Shown here piece after piece: positions 43,350-52,278 of a stretch of DNA of 64,000 nt. How positions within the stretch are numbered: position 1 is the stretch's first letter; each line of letters starts with the position of its first letter. The stretch spans positions 1-64,000 of the forward strand of contig NZ_BNBT01000027.1 in the NCBI RefSeq assembly GCF_014656095.1, given 5' to 3'. The position numbers and the translations under genes were made by a program. Below the pieces are notes generated by a model. That model saw nothing but the letters and a program-made list of their open reading frames with translations, did not search any database and was not told the origin of the DNA. The stretch is from Streptomyces longispororuber. Lineage in GTDB: Bacteria > Actinomycetota > Actinomycetes > Streptomycetales > Streptomycetaceae.

Positions 43350-43886
43350 ATGACGACATCACAGGTGGAACCACCCCTGGCCATCCACGAGTCCAGGCAC
43401 TCCTTTCCCGCCACCCGCCTCGGCGCGAGCCTTGCCCGCCGGGCCGCCGTGGCCCGGCTCGACGACTGGGGAATCCCGCCCGGCAGCCCGCTCTCCGACA
43501 CCGCCGCTCTCCTCGTCGCCGAGCTCGCGGCCAACGCGGCCCGCCACGGCCGCGTGCCGGGTCGGAACTTCGAGCTACGCCTCCTCCACAAGCAGGCACG
43601 TGCGACCGCGGTCGTACGCATGGAGGTGTCCGACACCCACCCGCGGCGACCCGCCCCCGCGACGGTCTCCATGGCCGACCCGGACGCCGAGGGCGGCCGC
43701 GGACTCGCCCTCGTGGCAGCCGTCGCCGACGACTGGGGTGTCGAGGACCGCACCGGCCCCGGCAAGACCGTACGGGCGCAGGCCCGGCCGGCCGACACCC
43801 CGGACCCGGCCGAGCCGCGGCAGGAGGAATGGGAGAGCCGGACAGAATCTGGCCCTCCTGGTGTCAGTGCCGCCCACTACGATTAA
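43350..43886 (+). CDS. RsbW-like ATP-binding protein
   Basis: A 178-aa GHKL ATPase of the anti-sigma type. The N box ELAANAARHGR is near residue 55, then VEVSDTHPRRP-like G1 sequence and EGGRGLALVAAVADDWG as the G2 box. ATPases of this kind often accompany xre-DUF397 pairs. The ATG at 43350 has GGAAGG eight bases upstream; an earlier in-frame ATG at 43290 lacks conserved sequence. It sits 71 bp upstream of pglY on the same strand, so pglY may be transcribed from its promoter. Confidence 0.85.
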   Translation: MTTSQVEPPLAIHESRHSFPATRLGASLARRAAVARLDDWGIPPGSPLSDTAALLVAELAANAARHGRVPGRNFELRLLHKQARATAVVRMEVSDTHPRRPAPATVSMADPDAEGGRGLALVAAVADDWGVEDRTGPGKTVRAQARPADTPDPAEPRQEEWESRTESGPPGVSAAHYD

Positions 43887-43957
43887 TCGGGCAGCGCAGC
43901 TCGTGATCGAGCTGAAGGAGCTGAAGGACCGGCCGGGCGAGGAGCAGCACAAACACC

Positions 43958-46900
43958 ATGGCGTTCATGAGCAGGAACACCCCCCGTCCAGAGGACCGCC
44001 CCCTCCTCCGCGAGCTGATCCACATCCCGGAGCGTGTGTCGACGTCCGACTTCGTGCTGAAGCTCGGTGAAGCTGTCACGCCCGAGGGCGCCGAGGCCGC
44101 CCTGCGGGACTACGTCGTGACCGATCGCCTGCGCGGCAACTTCGACGAGGCACTGGACCTGATCAAGTCGGCGCTCGACAGCCACTCCTCCAAGGCCGCC
44201 TACCTGCACGGTTCGTTCGGTTCCGGTAAGTCGCACTTCATGGCGGTGCTCTACGCCCTGCTCTCCGGCCACCAGGCCGCCCGCACCAAGAGGGGCCTCG
44301 ACCCCGTCCGCGCCCGCCACCCCTGGCTGGACGCGGGGGACCGCAAATTCCTTCTCGTCCCGTACCACATGCTCGGCGCCAAGTCCCTTGAGCAGCGCAT
44401 CCTCGGCAAGTACGTGGAGCACGTACGCAAGGTGCACCCCGGCTGCGATCTGCCGCAGGTCTATTTGACCGACGGCCTCTTCGAGGACTTCGCCGCCCAT
44501 CGCCGTGGCAGCGGCGACGACCGTGTGATCGCGCAGCTCGCCGAGGCGGACAGCGGTGAGGGCGACGAGTGGGGCGAGGCATTCGCCTGGACCACCGAAC
44601 TGCTCGACCAGGCCGTCGCCGCGCAGGAGGAGCACGAGAACACCAAGGGATTCGACCTGGACAACCCGACCACCCCGCAGGAGCTGCGGGCCCGGCTCGT
44701 CCAGGACCTGACCAAGACCCTCTTCCCGTCCTTCGCCCGCAACTCCTCGGAGAACGCCGACGGTTTCGTCTCCCTGGACAAGGGCCTCGGCATCATCGCC
44801 GCGCACGCCAAGTCCCTCGGCTACGACGGCCTCGTCCTCTTCATGGACGAGCTGATCCTGTGGCTGGCCACCCTCATCCACGACCAGAAGGCGCTCGGCC
44901 GCGAGGCAGGCAAGGTCACCAACTTCGTGGAGGGCGCCGACGAGCGCCGCGCCATCCCTGTCGTCTCCTTCATCGCCCGCCAGCGTGACCTTCGCGAGCT
45001 GGTCGGCGAGGAGATGTCCGGCGCCGCCGAGGCCGCCGTGCAGGACACGCTGAAGCTCAACGGAGGCCGGTACGACTCGATCGTCCTCGAGGACCGCAAC
45101 CTGCCGACGATCGCACGGGTCCGTCTGCTGAACCCCGTCGACGACGAGGCCGAGGCGAAGGTCGCGGCAGCCTTCGACGAGGCCAAGAAGCTCGGCCCGG
45201 ACGTCTGGCAGACCCTGCTCGGCCACAAGGACTCCACCACCGGCGCGGACGAGGACGCCTTCCGGCGCACCTACCCCTTCCCGCCGGCCTTCATGGACAC
45301 CCTGGTGCACATCTCCGGGGCGCTGCAGCGCTCCCGCACCGGCCTCAAGCTGATGAGCCAGCTCCTGGTCGACCACCGGGACGACTGGCGGCTCGGCCAG
45401 CTCGTACCGCTCGGCGATCTGTACCCGGCGATCGTCGGCGGCGGCGACAAGGCGTTCAGCGGCGAGACCAGCGTCCACTTCGAGGCGGCGGACAAGCTGT
45501 ACCGCGAGAAACTGCGCCCGTACCTCCTGAAGACCAACCAGGTCACCGAGGACGACGTGGAGACGTATCGACGCCGCCCGGAAACGATCGACGACCCGCA
45601 GCTGAAGGCCCGTTGCCGGGACTTCACCGGTGACAGCCGACTGGTCCAGACGCTGCTCCTCTCCGCGCTCGCACCGAGCGTCCCCGCTCTGTCCGACCTG
45701 ACCCTGGCCCGGCTCAACGCGCTCAACCACGGGTCCATCACCACCCGCATCGCCGGCACCGAGATCGGCCGCCTGGAGCAGAAGGCGAAGGAATGGGCGG
45801 CGACCTTCCCCGAGATCAAGGTCGCCGGCACCGGTCCCGGCGCGGTCGTCCGCCTCGAACTGACCGGTGTCGACCTCGACGCGGTACTCGCCAACGCCCA
45901 GGTGCACAACAACCTGGGCAACCGCCGCACCAAGATGCGCACCCTGCTCAAGGAGGCGCTCGGCGTCACCGACGGGACCGGCGGGTTCGACCCGTACGAC
46001 ACCCTCGACCTGGTGTGGAAGGGCACCGAGCGGCAGGTCGAGGTGGTCTTCGGGAACGTCGCAGACGTCGACTCGCTGTCGGATGCCGCGCTGCGGCCCA
46101 GCCAGGAGGGCGCCTGGCGGCTCGTCATCGACTTCCCTTACGACGAGGGCGAGTTCGGGCCGATGGATGACCTCCAGCGGCTGCGTACGCTGCGGGAGAA
46201 GACGGGCGGCGACTCGCGCACCCTGGCCTGGCTGCCCACTCATCTGACCGATGCCACCCGCGGCGACTTCGAGCGTCTCGTCGTCATCGACAAGGCACTG
46301 TCCGACGAGGCCCGCTTCGACTCTGAGTTCGCGCGCAGTCTCAACGCCGACGACAAGGCCCGTGCCAAGGGCATGCTGCAGTCGCAGCGGGAGGTCCTCA
46401 CCGAGCGGGTCCTGGGCGCGCTGAAGCAGGCGTACGGACTCGCGCAGAAGCAGGAAGGCGTCGTCGACCTCGGCTTCACCAACCACCTGGAGGCCCAGCA
46501 GCAGGTGGCGAACCTGCAGCTGCCGATCGGCGCGCAGATGGACGATGCCGCACGTCAGCTGGCCGGGAAGCTGCTCGCCCACCAGTTCCCCGCCCACCCA
46601 GACCTGGATCCGGAGGGCACCGGGAAGCCGCTGCGAGCCGCCGAGATCAAAACCGTCTTCGAGTACGTGCGCAAGGCCGCCGAGGACCGTGACGGGCAGG
46701 TGGAGGTCGAGGCGAAGGACCGCAAGGTCATGGCACGGATCGCAGGCGGCCTCAAGCTCGGTGTGATGCAGGAGGCGTACTACCGGCAGTCCACCGCCTG
46801 GCTCGACCACTTCAACGCCCAGGCCCGCCGGGACGGGGTCGCCGAGCCGACCCTGGTCAAGCTCTCCGACTGGACCGACCAGCCCGACCCGCGCGGCCTG

Positions 46901-47854
46901 CCCGAGCCGCTGCGTCGGCTGCTCGCCGCCGCGTACGCGGAAATGTCCGACCGCGTGTGGGTGCGCGGCGGAGTCGCGGTCGAACCCGCACCGCTGCCGA
47001 GCGACCTGAAGCGTGACTACGCACTGCGGGAGCAGCCACTGCCCACCGAGGCGGACTGGGCGGAGGCGCGCAAGCGATACGAGACGGTGTTCGGCACGCC
47101 CGCGCCGCAGCTGCGGCGCGGGCGGATCGTGAACCAGTTCGCGGGGCAGATCCGCAAGGCCGCGAACGCGTTCGCGCCCGATGCGGGACGACTCGTCACG
47201 GAGCTGGAGCAGCACCGAAGGTTCCTGCACCTGGACGACGCCTCGCCCCGCCTCGTGCTCGCTCGGCGGGCCCAGGAGCTGGTGGACGCGGTGCGAGCGG
47301 AGAACCTCGGTGCCAAGGCTGTAGTGGACTGCCTGGCCGACTTCGATCTCGGCGGGTTCAACGCGCACCGTTACGGAATGTCGCTGACCAGTGCCGGAGT
47401 CGTGGCCGATGCGCTGCAGAACACCAGCTGGGGTGAACAGCTGGAGCTGGCCGACACACTCGGCCGGGACGGTGCGGCAATCCTGGAGCGGGTGCGCGAC
47501 GCCGCGGCCGGCGATCCCGGCGACTACCCCGACCTGCCAGCCGTACTGAAGAAGGGCAGCCGGGACGTGATGGCACTGCTGCGGTCCCGGCAGAGTCCGC
47601 CGCCGGCCCCGCAGCGGCCCGTCGCTTCGGCACCCAGCTCCGACACAGTGCCCTTGGACGGAGGCTCCGCCCATCCGCAGGTGCTGCGGACGCCGCCGCC
47701 CGCGCCACGTGATCCGGCCCTCCCGGTGGCCCGCTCCGGTGGCGGCCGGACGACGGCCGCCCGGGCGGCCGCGGAGCTACAGGCCGAGATCGCGGCACTC
47801 GCCGCGGCACACCCCGACGCCACCGTCGAGGTCACCTGGAAGGTCGTCGACTGA
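43958..47854 (+). CDS. pglY: BREX type 2 P-loop ATPase PglY
   Basis: A 1298-aa P-loop ATPase, the type 2 counterpart of BrxC. The Walker A motif GSFGSGKSHF is at residues 85-94, within a typical start LLRELIHIPERVSTSDFVLKL-like region. A Walker-B-like LVLFMDELILWL follows near 290. The remainder is long and mostly helical. The protein is required for Pgl/BREX-2 and probably powers or organises the complex. ATG 43958 has GAGGAG twelve bases upstream; the ATG three codons later is possible. The stop overlaps the pglZ start (TGATG). Confidence 0.93.
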   Translation: MAFMSRNTPRPEDRPLLRELIHIPERVSTSDFVLKLGEAVTPEGAEAALRDYVVTDRLRGNFDEALDLIKSALDSHSSKAAYLHGSFGSGKSHFMAVLYALLSGHQAARTKRGLDPVRARHPWLDAGDRKFLLVPYHMLGAKSLEQRILGKYVEHVRKVHPGCDLPQVYLTDGLFEDFAAHRRGSGDDRVIAQLAEADSGEGDEWGEAFAWTTELLDQAVAAQEEHENTKGFDLDNPTTPQELRARLVQDLTKTLFPSFARNSSENADGFVSLDKGLGIIAAHAKSLGYDGLVLFMDELILWLATLIHDQKALGREAGKVTNFVEGADERRAIPVVSFIARQRDLRELVGEEMSGAAEAAVQDTLKLNGGRYDSIVLEDRNLPTIARVRLLNPVDDEAEAKVAAAFDEAKKLGPDVWQTLLGHKDSTTGADEDAFRRTYPFPPAFMDTLVHISGALQRSRTGLKLMSQLLVDHRDDWRLGQLVPLGDLYPAIVGGGDKAFSGETSVHFEAADKLYREKLRPYLLKTNQVTEDDVETYRRRPETIDDPQLKARCRDFTGDSRLVQTLLLSALAPSVPALSDLTLARLNALNHGSITTRIAGTEIGRLEQKAKEWAATFPEIKVAGTGPGAVVRLELTGVDLDAVLANAQVHNNLGNRRTKMRTLLKEALGVTDGTGGFDPYDTLDLVWKGTERQVEVVFGNVADVDSLSDAALRPSQEGAWRLVIDFPYDEGEFGPMDDLQRLRTLREKTGGDSRTLAWLPTHLTDATRGDFERLVVIDKALSDEARFDSEFARSLNADDKARAKGMLQSQREVLTERVLGALKQAYGLAQKQEGVVDLGFTNHLEAQQQVANLQLPIGAQMDDAARQLAGKLLAHQFPAHPDLDPEGTGKPLRAAEIKTVFEYVRKAAEDRDGQVEVEAKDRKVMARIAGGLKLGVMQEAYYRQSTAWLDHFNAQARRDGVAEPTLVKLSDWTDQPDPRGLPEPLRRLLAAAYAEMSDRVWVRGGVAVEPAPLPSDLKRDYALREQPLPTEADWAEARKRYETVFGTPAPQLRRGRIVNQFAGQIRKAANAFAPDAGRLVTELEQHRRFLHLDDASPRLVLARRAQELVDAVRAENLGAKAVVDCLADFDLGGFNAHRYGMSLTSAGVVADALQNTSWGEQLELADTLGRDGAAILERVRDAAAGDPGDYPDLPAVLKKGSRDVMALLRSRQSPPPAPQRPVASAPSSDTVPLDGGSAHPQVLRTPPPAPRDPALPVARSGGGRTTAARAAAELQAEIAALAAAHPDATVEVTWKVVD

Positions 47855-50793
47855 TGTCCGGCACAACCACCACCGCGCCCGCCGCCGGGCCGGGACCCTC
47901 CGCCGCAGGTCCCGCCCGCCTTTCGGTGAGCACGGTCCGCCAGTTCGTCGCCGCGCGCAGCAAGCTCTGCGACGGCGCGGTCCGCGTCATGCTGCTCCGG
48001 GCCGCCCCGCAATGGGACGGGGCTGCCGTGCAGCCGACGGTGGGCGGGACGCAGGTGCGGGTGGCTGTCGCGCCGTCCGTCCTCGCGGTGCACGAGCAGA
48101 TCCTGGACCACTTGGAGGCGCGGGTACCGCCGGAGCCGCGCGTCCTCGTTGTCCTCACCGACCGGGAGAACACCGAGCTCGATCCCGGTCTGCTCGCCCG
48201 CGTCTACGGTCGCCGCGTCAGGTCCGTCGACAACTGGGAGGTGGTGCAGGAGGCATTCGGCGCGAGCGGCCTCGACACCCGCCTGCGCGGCGAGACCTGG
48301 GCGGCCGAGGCGCTCCTGGACGCGGCGGGTACTCGAGGCTGGCGCTCGATCGGCAGGGGCGTGCTCTCCCGCGACGAGGCCCTCACCCGGCTGACCCGTC
48401 GTCGGCTCCGCCTCGACGACGACAGCGGCGACACACCCTCGGTACGCGTCCTGCCAGGTGAAGCGGACCGGGTCGACCCCGTCGCCCTGTTCCGGTGGAC
48501 CCTCACCCCCGGTGGCCCGGACCTCCTGCGCGAGCTGCGCGGACCGGAGAAGGCCGGCCTCGCCCGCTTCCTCGCCGCACCCGAGCAGGGCGGCTCCACG
48601 GGCAGGGTGATCACCGCTCTGGTCGATGCCGACCACGGCCCCGACGCAGCTGCGTACGCGGTGGTCTGCGCCGCCCTGTGGGGACACGCGGAGCCAGACC
48701 ACGACCTGTACCGCGCACGCGGCCGGGCCGAACGGTGGCTCGGCGAGCAGCCGCCCGCCCAGGGCGACGAACTCGACCGTCTCCTGGCCTCCTTCGCCCG
48801 CAGCGGTGAGGCGTACGTACGCGATCTCATAAACCGGGGTGAGCACCGTCTCGCCGACCCGGTCCTGACTCGGGCCGCACAGCTGGTCGCCCAGTTCGGG
48901 GCGCAGGCAGCCGCCACCGCCAGTCCGCTCCTGCCCGCCGGACTCGACGCCCGATTCACCGCCGCCGGTCACGCACTGACCGGCGGCTCCACCGAGGTGG
49001 TCACGGACTCCGTCACCGCGCTCCGCGCGCACGCGCTTGCCACCGGCGACGGTGAGACCCGGGCCCGGATCGAGCGGGTCCGGATGGCCGTGCGACTGCG
49101 GCGATGGCTGGCCGGGAACCCCTCGGAAGAGATCGAGTCGGTGACCGACGGGACGGACCGCCAGATCCGCGAACTCGGCTGGGCCGACCGCGCCCTGGAA
49201 CACCTGGAGGCGGGCGGAGACCCCGACCCCGTACTCGCCGCCGCGTACAACCGGATCGGCGACCAGGTACGGCGGACCCGCCGCGCGCTCGACCACGCCT
49301 TCAGCGAACGGCTCGCAGTGTGGACGGCGGACGGCAGCTCCCCCGGTTCCCTGCTCACCGCCGAGTCCCTCCTGACGCGTGTCGTCGCACCGGTCGTCGC
49401 CGAGCCGGGCCGCCGGGTCCTGCTGTTGCTCCTGGACGGGATGAGCGCGGCCATAGCGGCCGAGCTGGGGCAGGAATTGCGCCAGCAGTGGGCCGAGTTC
49501 GACCCACTTTCCGGGGCTCACGGCGCACCGGTGCGCCGTGCCGTGGCAGCGGCGCTGCCCACACTCACCGCCGTCTCGCGCACCTCGCTCCTCACCGGAA
49601 CCCTGATGAAGGGCGACCAGAACGATGAGAAGCGGCTCTTCCCTCAGCACTCCTGCTGGCGGGGCGCCCCGGCGGCCGTCTTCCACAAGGACGACCTGCG
49701 CGGCCCCGACACCGGCTCGCTCTTCTCCACCGCCCTGGGCGAGGCCCTCGCCGACGAGCGCATGCATGTCGCTGTCGTCCTCAACACCGTCGACGACCGG
49801 CTGGCCAAGGAACAGAAGCTCGGGGACGGAGCCTGGCAGGCCAACGAAGTCAGCGGTTTCGAACCGCTGTTGCGGGCCGCACGCACGAATGGCATGACCG
49901 TACTCCTGACCTCCGACCACGGCCATGTCGTCGAACGGCGGAGCAGCAGGCTCGACGCACCCGCCGGCACCATCGGTTCAGCCCGTCACCGCAGCCCCGG
50001 CGGTCCGGTCACCCCCTCCGAGATCGCACTGGCCGGGCCGCGGGTGGTTTGGCCGGAGCCCGGCTCGCGTATCGTCGCTCTGCGCGACCACGACGCCCGG
50101 TACACCGCCCTTAAGGCGGGTTACCACGGCGGTGCGACCCTCTCCGAATTCACCATCCCGCTGCTCGCCCTGCTGCCCTTCGGTGCCGAACCACCGAAAG
50201 GGTGGCGGGAGCTGGGCGATCCGGCTCCGCTGTGGTGGTCGGACGAGACGGGCATCGAGGCGGAATCCGGTGCCGAGGCCGTCACCTCGTCCGGCACCGC
50301 CACCCCCGCCGCCACGCCGTCGCGTCCGGGCGCCAAGCAGTCCAAGAAGACCGCCCCGCCCCTGGCAGAGGGCATCATCAGTCTCTTCGGTGAGGAGGAA
50401 CTTACCCCTCCCGCGTCCCAGAAGCCTGCCGCCCCCGCACCGAAACCCGAAGCCCCCGCCACCCAGGCTCAGCCACCTGCCGTCGCGCTCGTGGAACGTC
50501 TCGTGGCCACCGAGCTGTACGCGGCGCAGCTGGACCTGCTCGCCCGGAAGCCTCGGGACCCGTCCGTCCTCCCCAAGGCGCTGGTCGCCCTCGTCGAATC
50601 GGGCACACTGCCCATGACCGCCCTGGCCGAACGCGTGGGCCAGCCCGCCATCCGCGCCCCCGGCTTCGCCGCGACCCTGGCCCAGCTGCTCAACTACGAC
50701 GGCGCCCAGATCCTGGAGATCCTCCCCGACAACCGCACCCTGCGCCTGCACCGGGCTCAGCTGATCGAACAGTTCGGACTACGCACCCCGTGA
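47854..50793 (+). CDS. pglZ: BREX type 2 phosphatase-like PglZ
   Basis: A 979-aa protein with the PglZ domain of the alkaline-phosphatase superfamily. The metal/nucleophile strand VLLLLLDGMSAAIAAEL lies near residue 525 and the late metal-binding LTSDHGHVVERRSS near 690. The N-terminal 450 residues are the BREX-2-specific region. A Pro/Ala-rich stretch (about 810-880) separates a C-terminal helical domain. Every BREX system encodes PglZ; other BREX PglZ proteins have been reported to act as nucleases. The start overlaps the pglY stop by one base. Confidence 0.93.
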   Translation: MSGTTTTAPAAGPGPSAAGPARLSVSTVRQFVAARSKLCDGAVRVMLLRAAPQWDGAAVQPTVGGTQVRVAVAPSVLAVHEQILDHLEARVPPEPRVLVVLTDRENTELDPGLLARVYGRRVRSVDNWEVVQEAFGASGLDTRLRGETWAAEALLDAAGTRGWRSIGRGVLSRDEALTRLTRRRLRLDDDSGDTPSVRVLPGEADRVDPVALFRWTLTPGGPDLLRELRGPEKAGLARFLAAPEQGGSTGRVITALVDADHGPDAAAYAVVCAALWGHAEPDHDLYRARGRAERWLGEQPPAQGDELDRLLASFARSGEAYVRDLINRGEHRLADPVLTRAAQLVAQFGAQAAATASPLLPAGLDARFTAAGHALTGGSTEVVTDSVTALRAHALATGDGETRARIERVRMAVRLRRWLAGNPSEEIESVTDGTDRQIRELGWADRALEHLEAGGDPDPVLAAAYNRIGDQVRRTRRALDHAFSERLAVWTADGSSPGSLLTAESLLTRVVAPVVAEPGRRVLLLLLDGMSAAIAAELGQELRQQWAEFDPLSGAHGAPVRRAVAAALPTLTAVSRTSLLTGTLMKGDQNDEKRLFPQHSCWRGAPAAVFHKDDLRGPDTGSLFSTALGEALADERMHVAVVLNTVDDRLAKEQKLGDGAWQANEVSGFEPLLRAARTNGMTVLLTSDHGHVVERRSSRLDAPAGTIGSARHRSPGGPVTPSEIALAGPRVVWPEPGSRIVALRDHDARYTALKAGYHGGATLSEFTIPLLALLPFGAEPPKGWRELGDPAPLWWSDETGIEAESGAEAVTSSGTATPAATPSRPGAKQSKKTAPPLAEGIISLFGEEELTPPASQKPAAPAPKPEAPATQAQPPAVALVERLVATELYAAQLDLLARKPRDPSVLPKALVALVESGTLPMTALAERVGQPAIRAPGFAATLAQLLNYDGAQILEILPDNRTLRLHRAQLIEQFGLRTP

Positions 50794-50863
50794 GCACGAC
50801 GACCGGGATCCGGCTGCCGGCACTCCGGCCGTCCAGCTACCTCCCTGATGGGAGACTGTCCGG

Positions 50864-52225
50864 GTGAACTCGTTCGGATCCTCAACCCCTCGTGCCGGTG
50901 CACCCGTCGGCGCCGTTCGCCGCCGCGCCGTCGTGGACGCGTTGCGGCGCGGCGCCGTCCCCGAGAGCGGCCTCGACCTGCTCGCCACCGGCCTGGGCCG
51001 CTTCGAGCAGGCGGTCGACGAGGAACTGGACACCGTCGCCGCCGGCGGCTCGGTGTTCAAGGCGGTACGCGGTGAGTACGGCTCCGGCAAGACTTTCTTC
51101 GCCCGCTGGCTCGGCGAGCGCGCCAAGCGGCGCACCTTCGCCGTGGCCGAGGTACAGGTGTCGGAGACCGAGACCCCGCTGCACAAGCTGGAGACGGTCT
51201 ACCGGCGGCTCACCGAACGCCTGACCACCGCGAGCTTCCCGCCCAGCGCCCTGCGGCCCGTCGCCGATGCCTGGTTCTACGCCCTTGAGGAGGATGCGCT
51301 CGCCGACGGCGCGGCCGAGAGCGAACTGCCGCAGGCCGTGGAACGGCTGCTCACCGCCCGCCTGGCCGAGGTGTCCCGCCAGGCCCCCGCCTTCGCCACC
51401 GCCCTGCGCGGGTACAAGCAGTCCCTGGACGCCGGCGACGAGGCGACCGCCGCCGCGGTGATGGCCTGGCTCGGCGGCCAGCCGCACGTCGCCGCTGCCG
51501 CCCGGCGCAGCGCGGGCGTCCGCGGCGACCTCGACCACTTCGGCGCCTTCGGCTTCCTCCAAGGCCTGCTGACCATGCTCAAGGACGCGGGCCACGCCGG
51601 GCTCGTCCTCGTCCTGGACGAAGTGGAGACACTGCAGCGGGTCCGCTCCGACGCCCGTGACAAGGCCCTCAACGCCCTGCGTCAGCTCATCGACGAGGTT
51701 CACTCCGGCCGCTTCCCCGGCCTCTACCTGGTCATCACCGGCACACCCGCCTTCTACGACGGACAGCAGGGCGTCCAGCGTCTCGCCCCGCTCGCCCAGC
51801 GCCTGGCCACCGACTTCACCACCGACCCGCGCTTCGACAATCCGCGTGCGGTGCAGATCCGGCTCCCCGGTTTCACCGAGGAGTCCTTGACCGGTCTGGG
51901 CGCCACCATCCGCAACCTGTACGCGGACGGCGTCTCCTCCCCCGACTCCGCCGAGCGGATCAAGCGACTCGCCGACGACGCGTACCTTGCGGACCTGGCA
52001 AGGGCCGTGGGCGGGGCCCTGGGAGGGAAAGTCGGAGTGGCACCGCGCCTGTACCTGAAGAAGCTGGTCGGGGACGTACTCGACCGGATCTATCAGTTCG
52101 ACGACTTCGATCCGCGTACGCACTACAAATTGACCCTCAGCAGCGGCGATCTCACTGCCACCGAACGCAACCTCGCCGCGCCCCCGGCTGCCGCGTCGGC
52201 CGACGACCTCGATCTCGACCTCTGA
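50864..52225 (+). CDS. brxD: BREX type 2 ATP-binding protein BrxD
   Basis: A 453-aa AAA-type ATPase. It has Walker A GEYGSGKTFF (about 69-78) and Walker B LVLVLDEVETL (about 245-255). The RRRAVVDALRRGAVPESGLDLLATGL-like N-terminal region is typical of BrxD. In BREX-2 loci brxD and brxHI follow pglZ, as here. The GTG start comes 70 bp after pglZ. Precise role unknown; it is thought to act with the helicase BrxHI. Confidence 0.92.
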   Translation: MNSFGSSTPRAGAPVGAVRRRAVVDALRRGAVPESGLDLLATGLGRFEQAVDEELDTVAAGGSVFKAVRGEYGSGKTFFARWLGERAKRRTFAVAEVQVSETETPLHKLETVYRRLTERLTTASFPPSALRPVADAWFYALEEDALADGAAESELPQAVERLLTARLAEVSRQAPAFATALRGYKQSLDAGDEATAAAVMAWLGGQPHVAAAARRSAGVRGDLDHFGAFGFLQGLLTMLKDAGHAGLVLVLDEVETLQRVRSDARDKALNALRQLIDEVHSGRFPGLYLVITGTPAFYDGQQGVQRLAPLAQRLATDFTTDPRFDNPRAVQIRLPGFTEESLTGLGATIRNLYADGVSSPDSAERIKRLADDAYLADLARAVGGALGGKVGVAPRLYLKKLVGDVLDRIYQFDDFDPRTHYKLTLSSGDLTATERNLAAPPAAASADDLDLDL

Positions 52226-52278
52226 TCTGTCGCCTTCCCCTCCCGTTTCCGGAAGACCAAGCGCAGGGAGCAACCCAC

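Noticed and set aside
43883..47674. 1263-codon leftward frame opposite pglY
   Set aside because: Shadow of pglY; composition is low-complexity and no start context exists.
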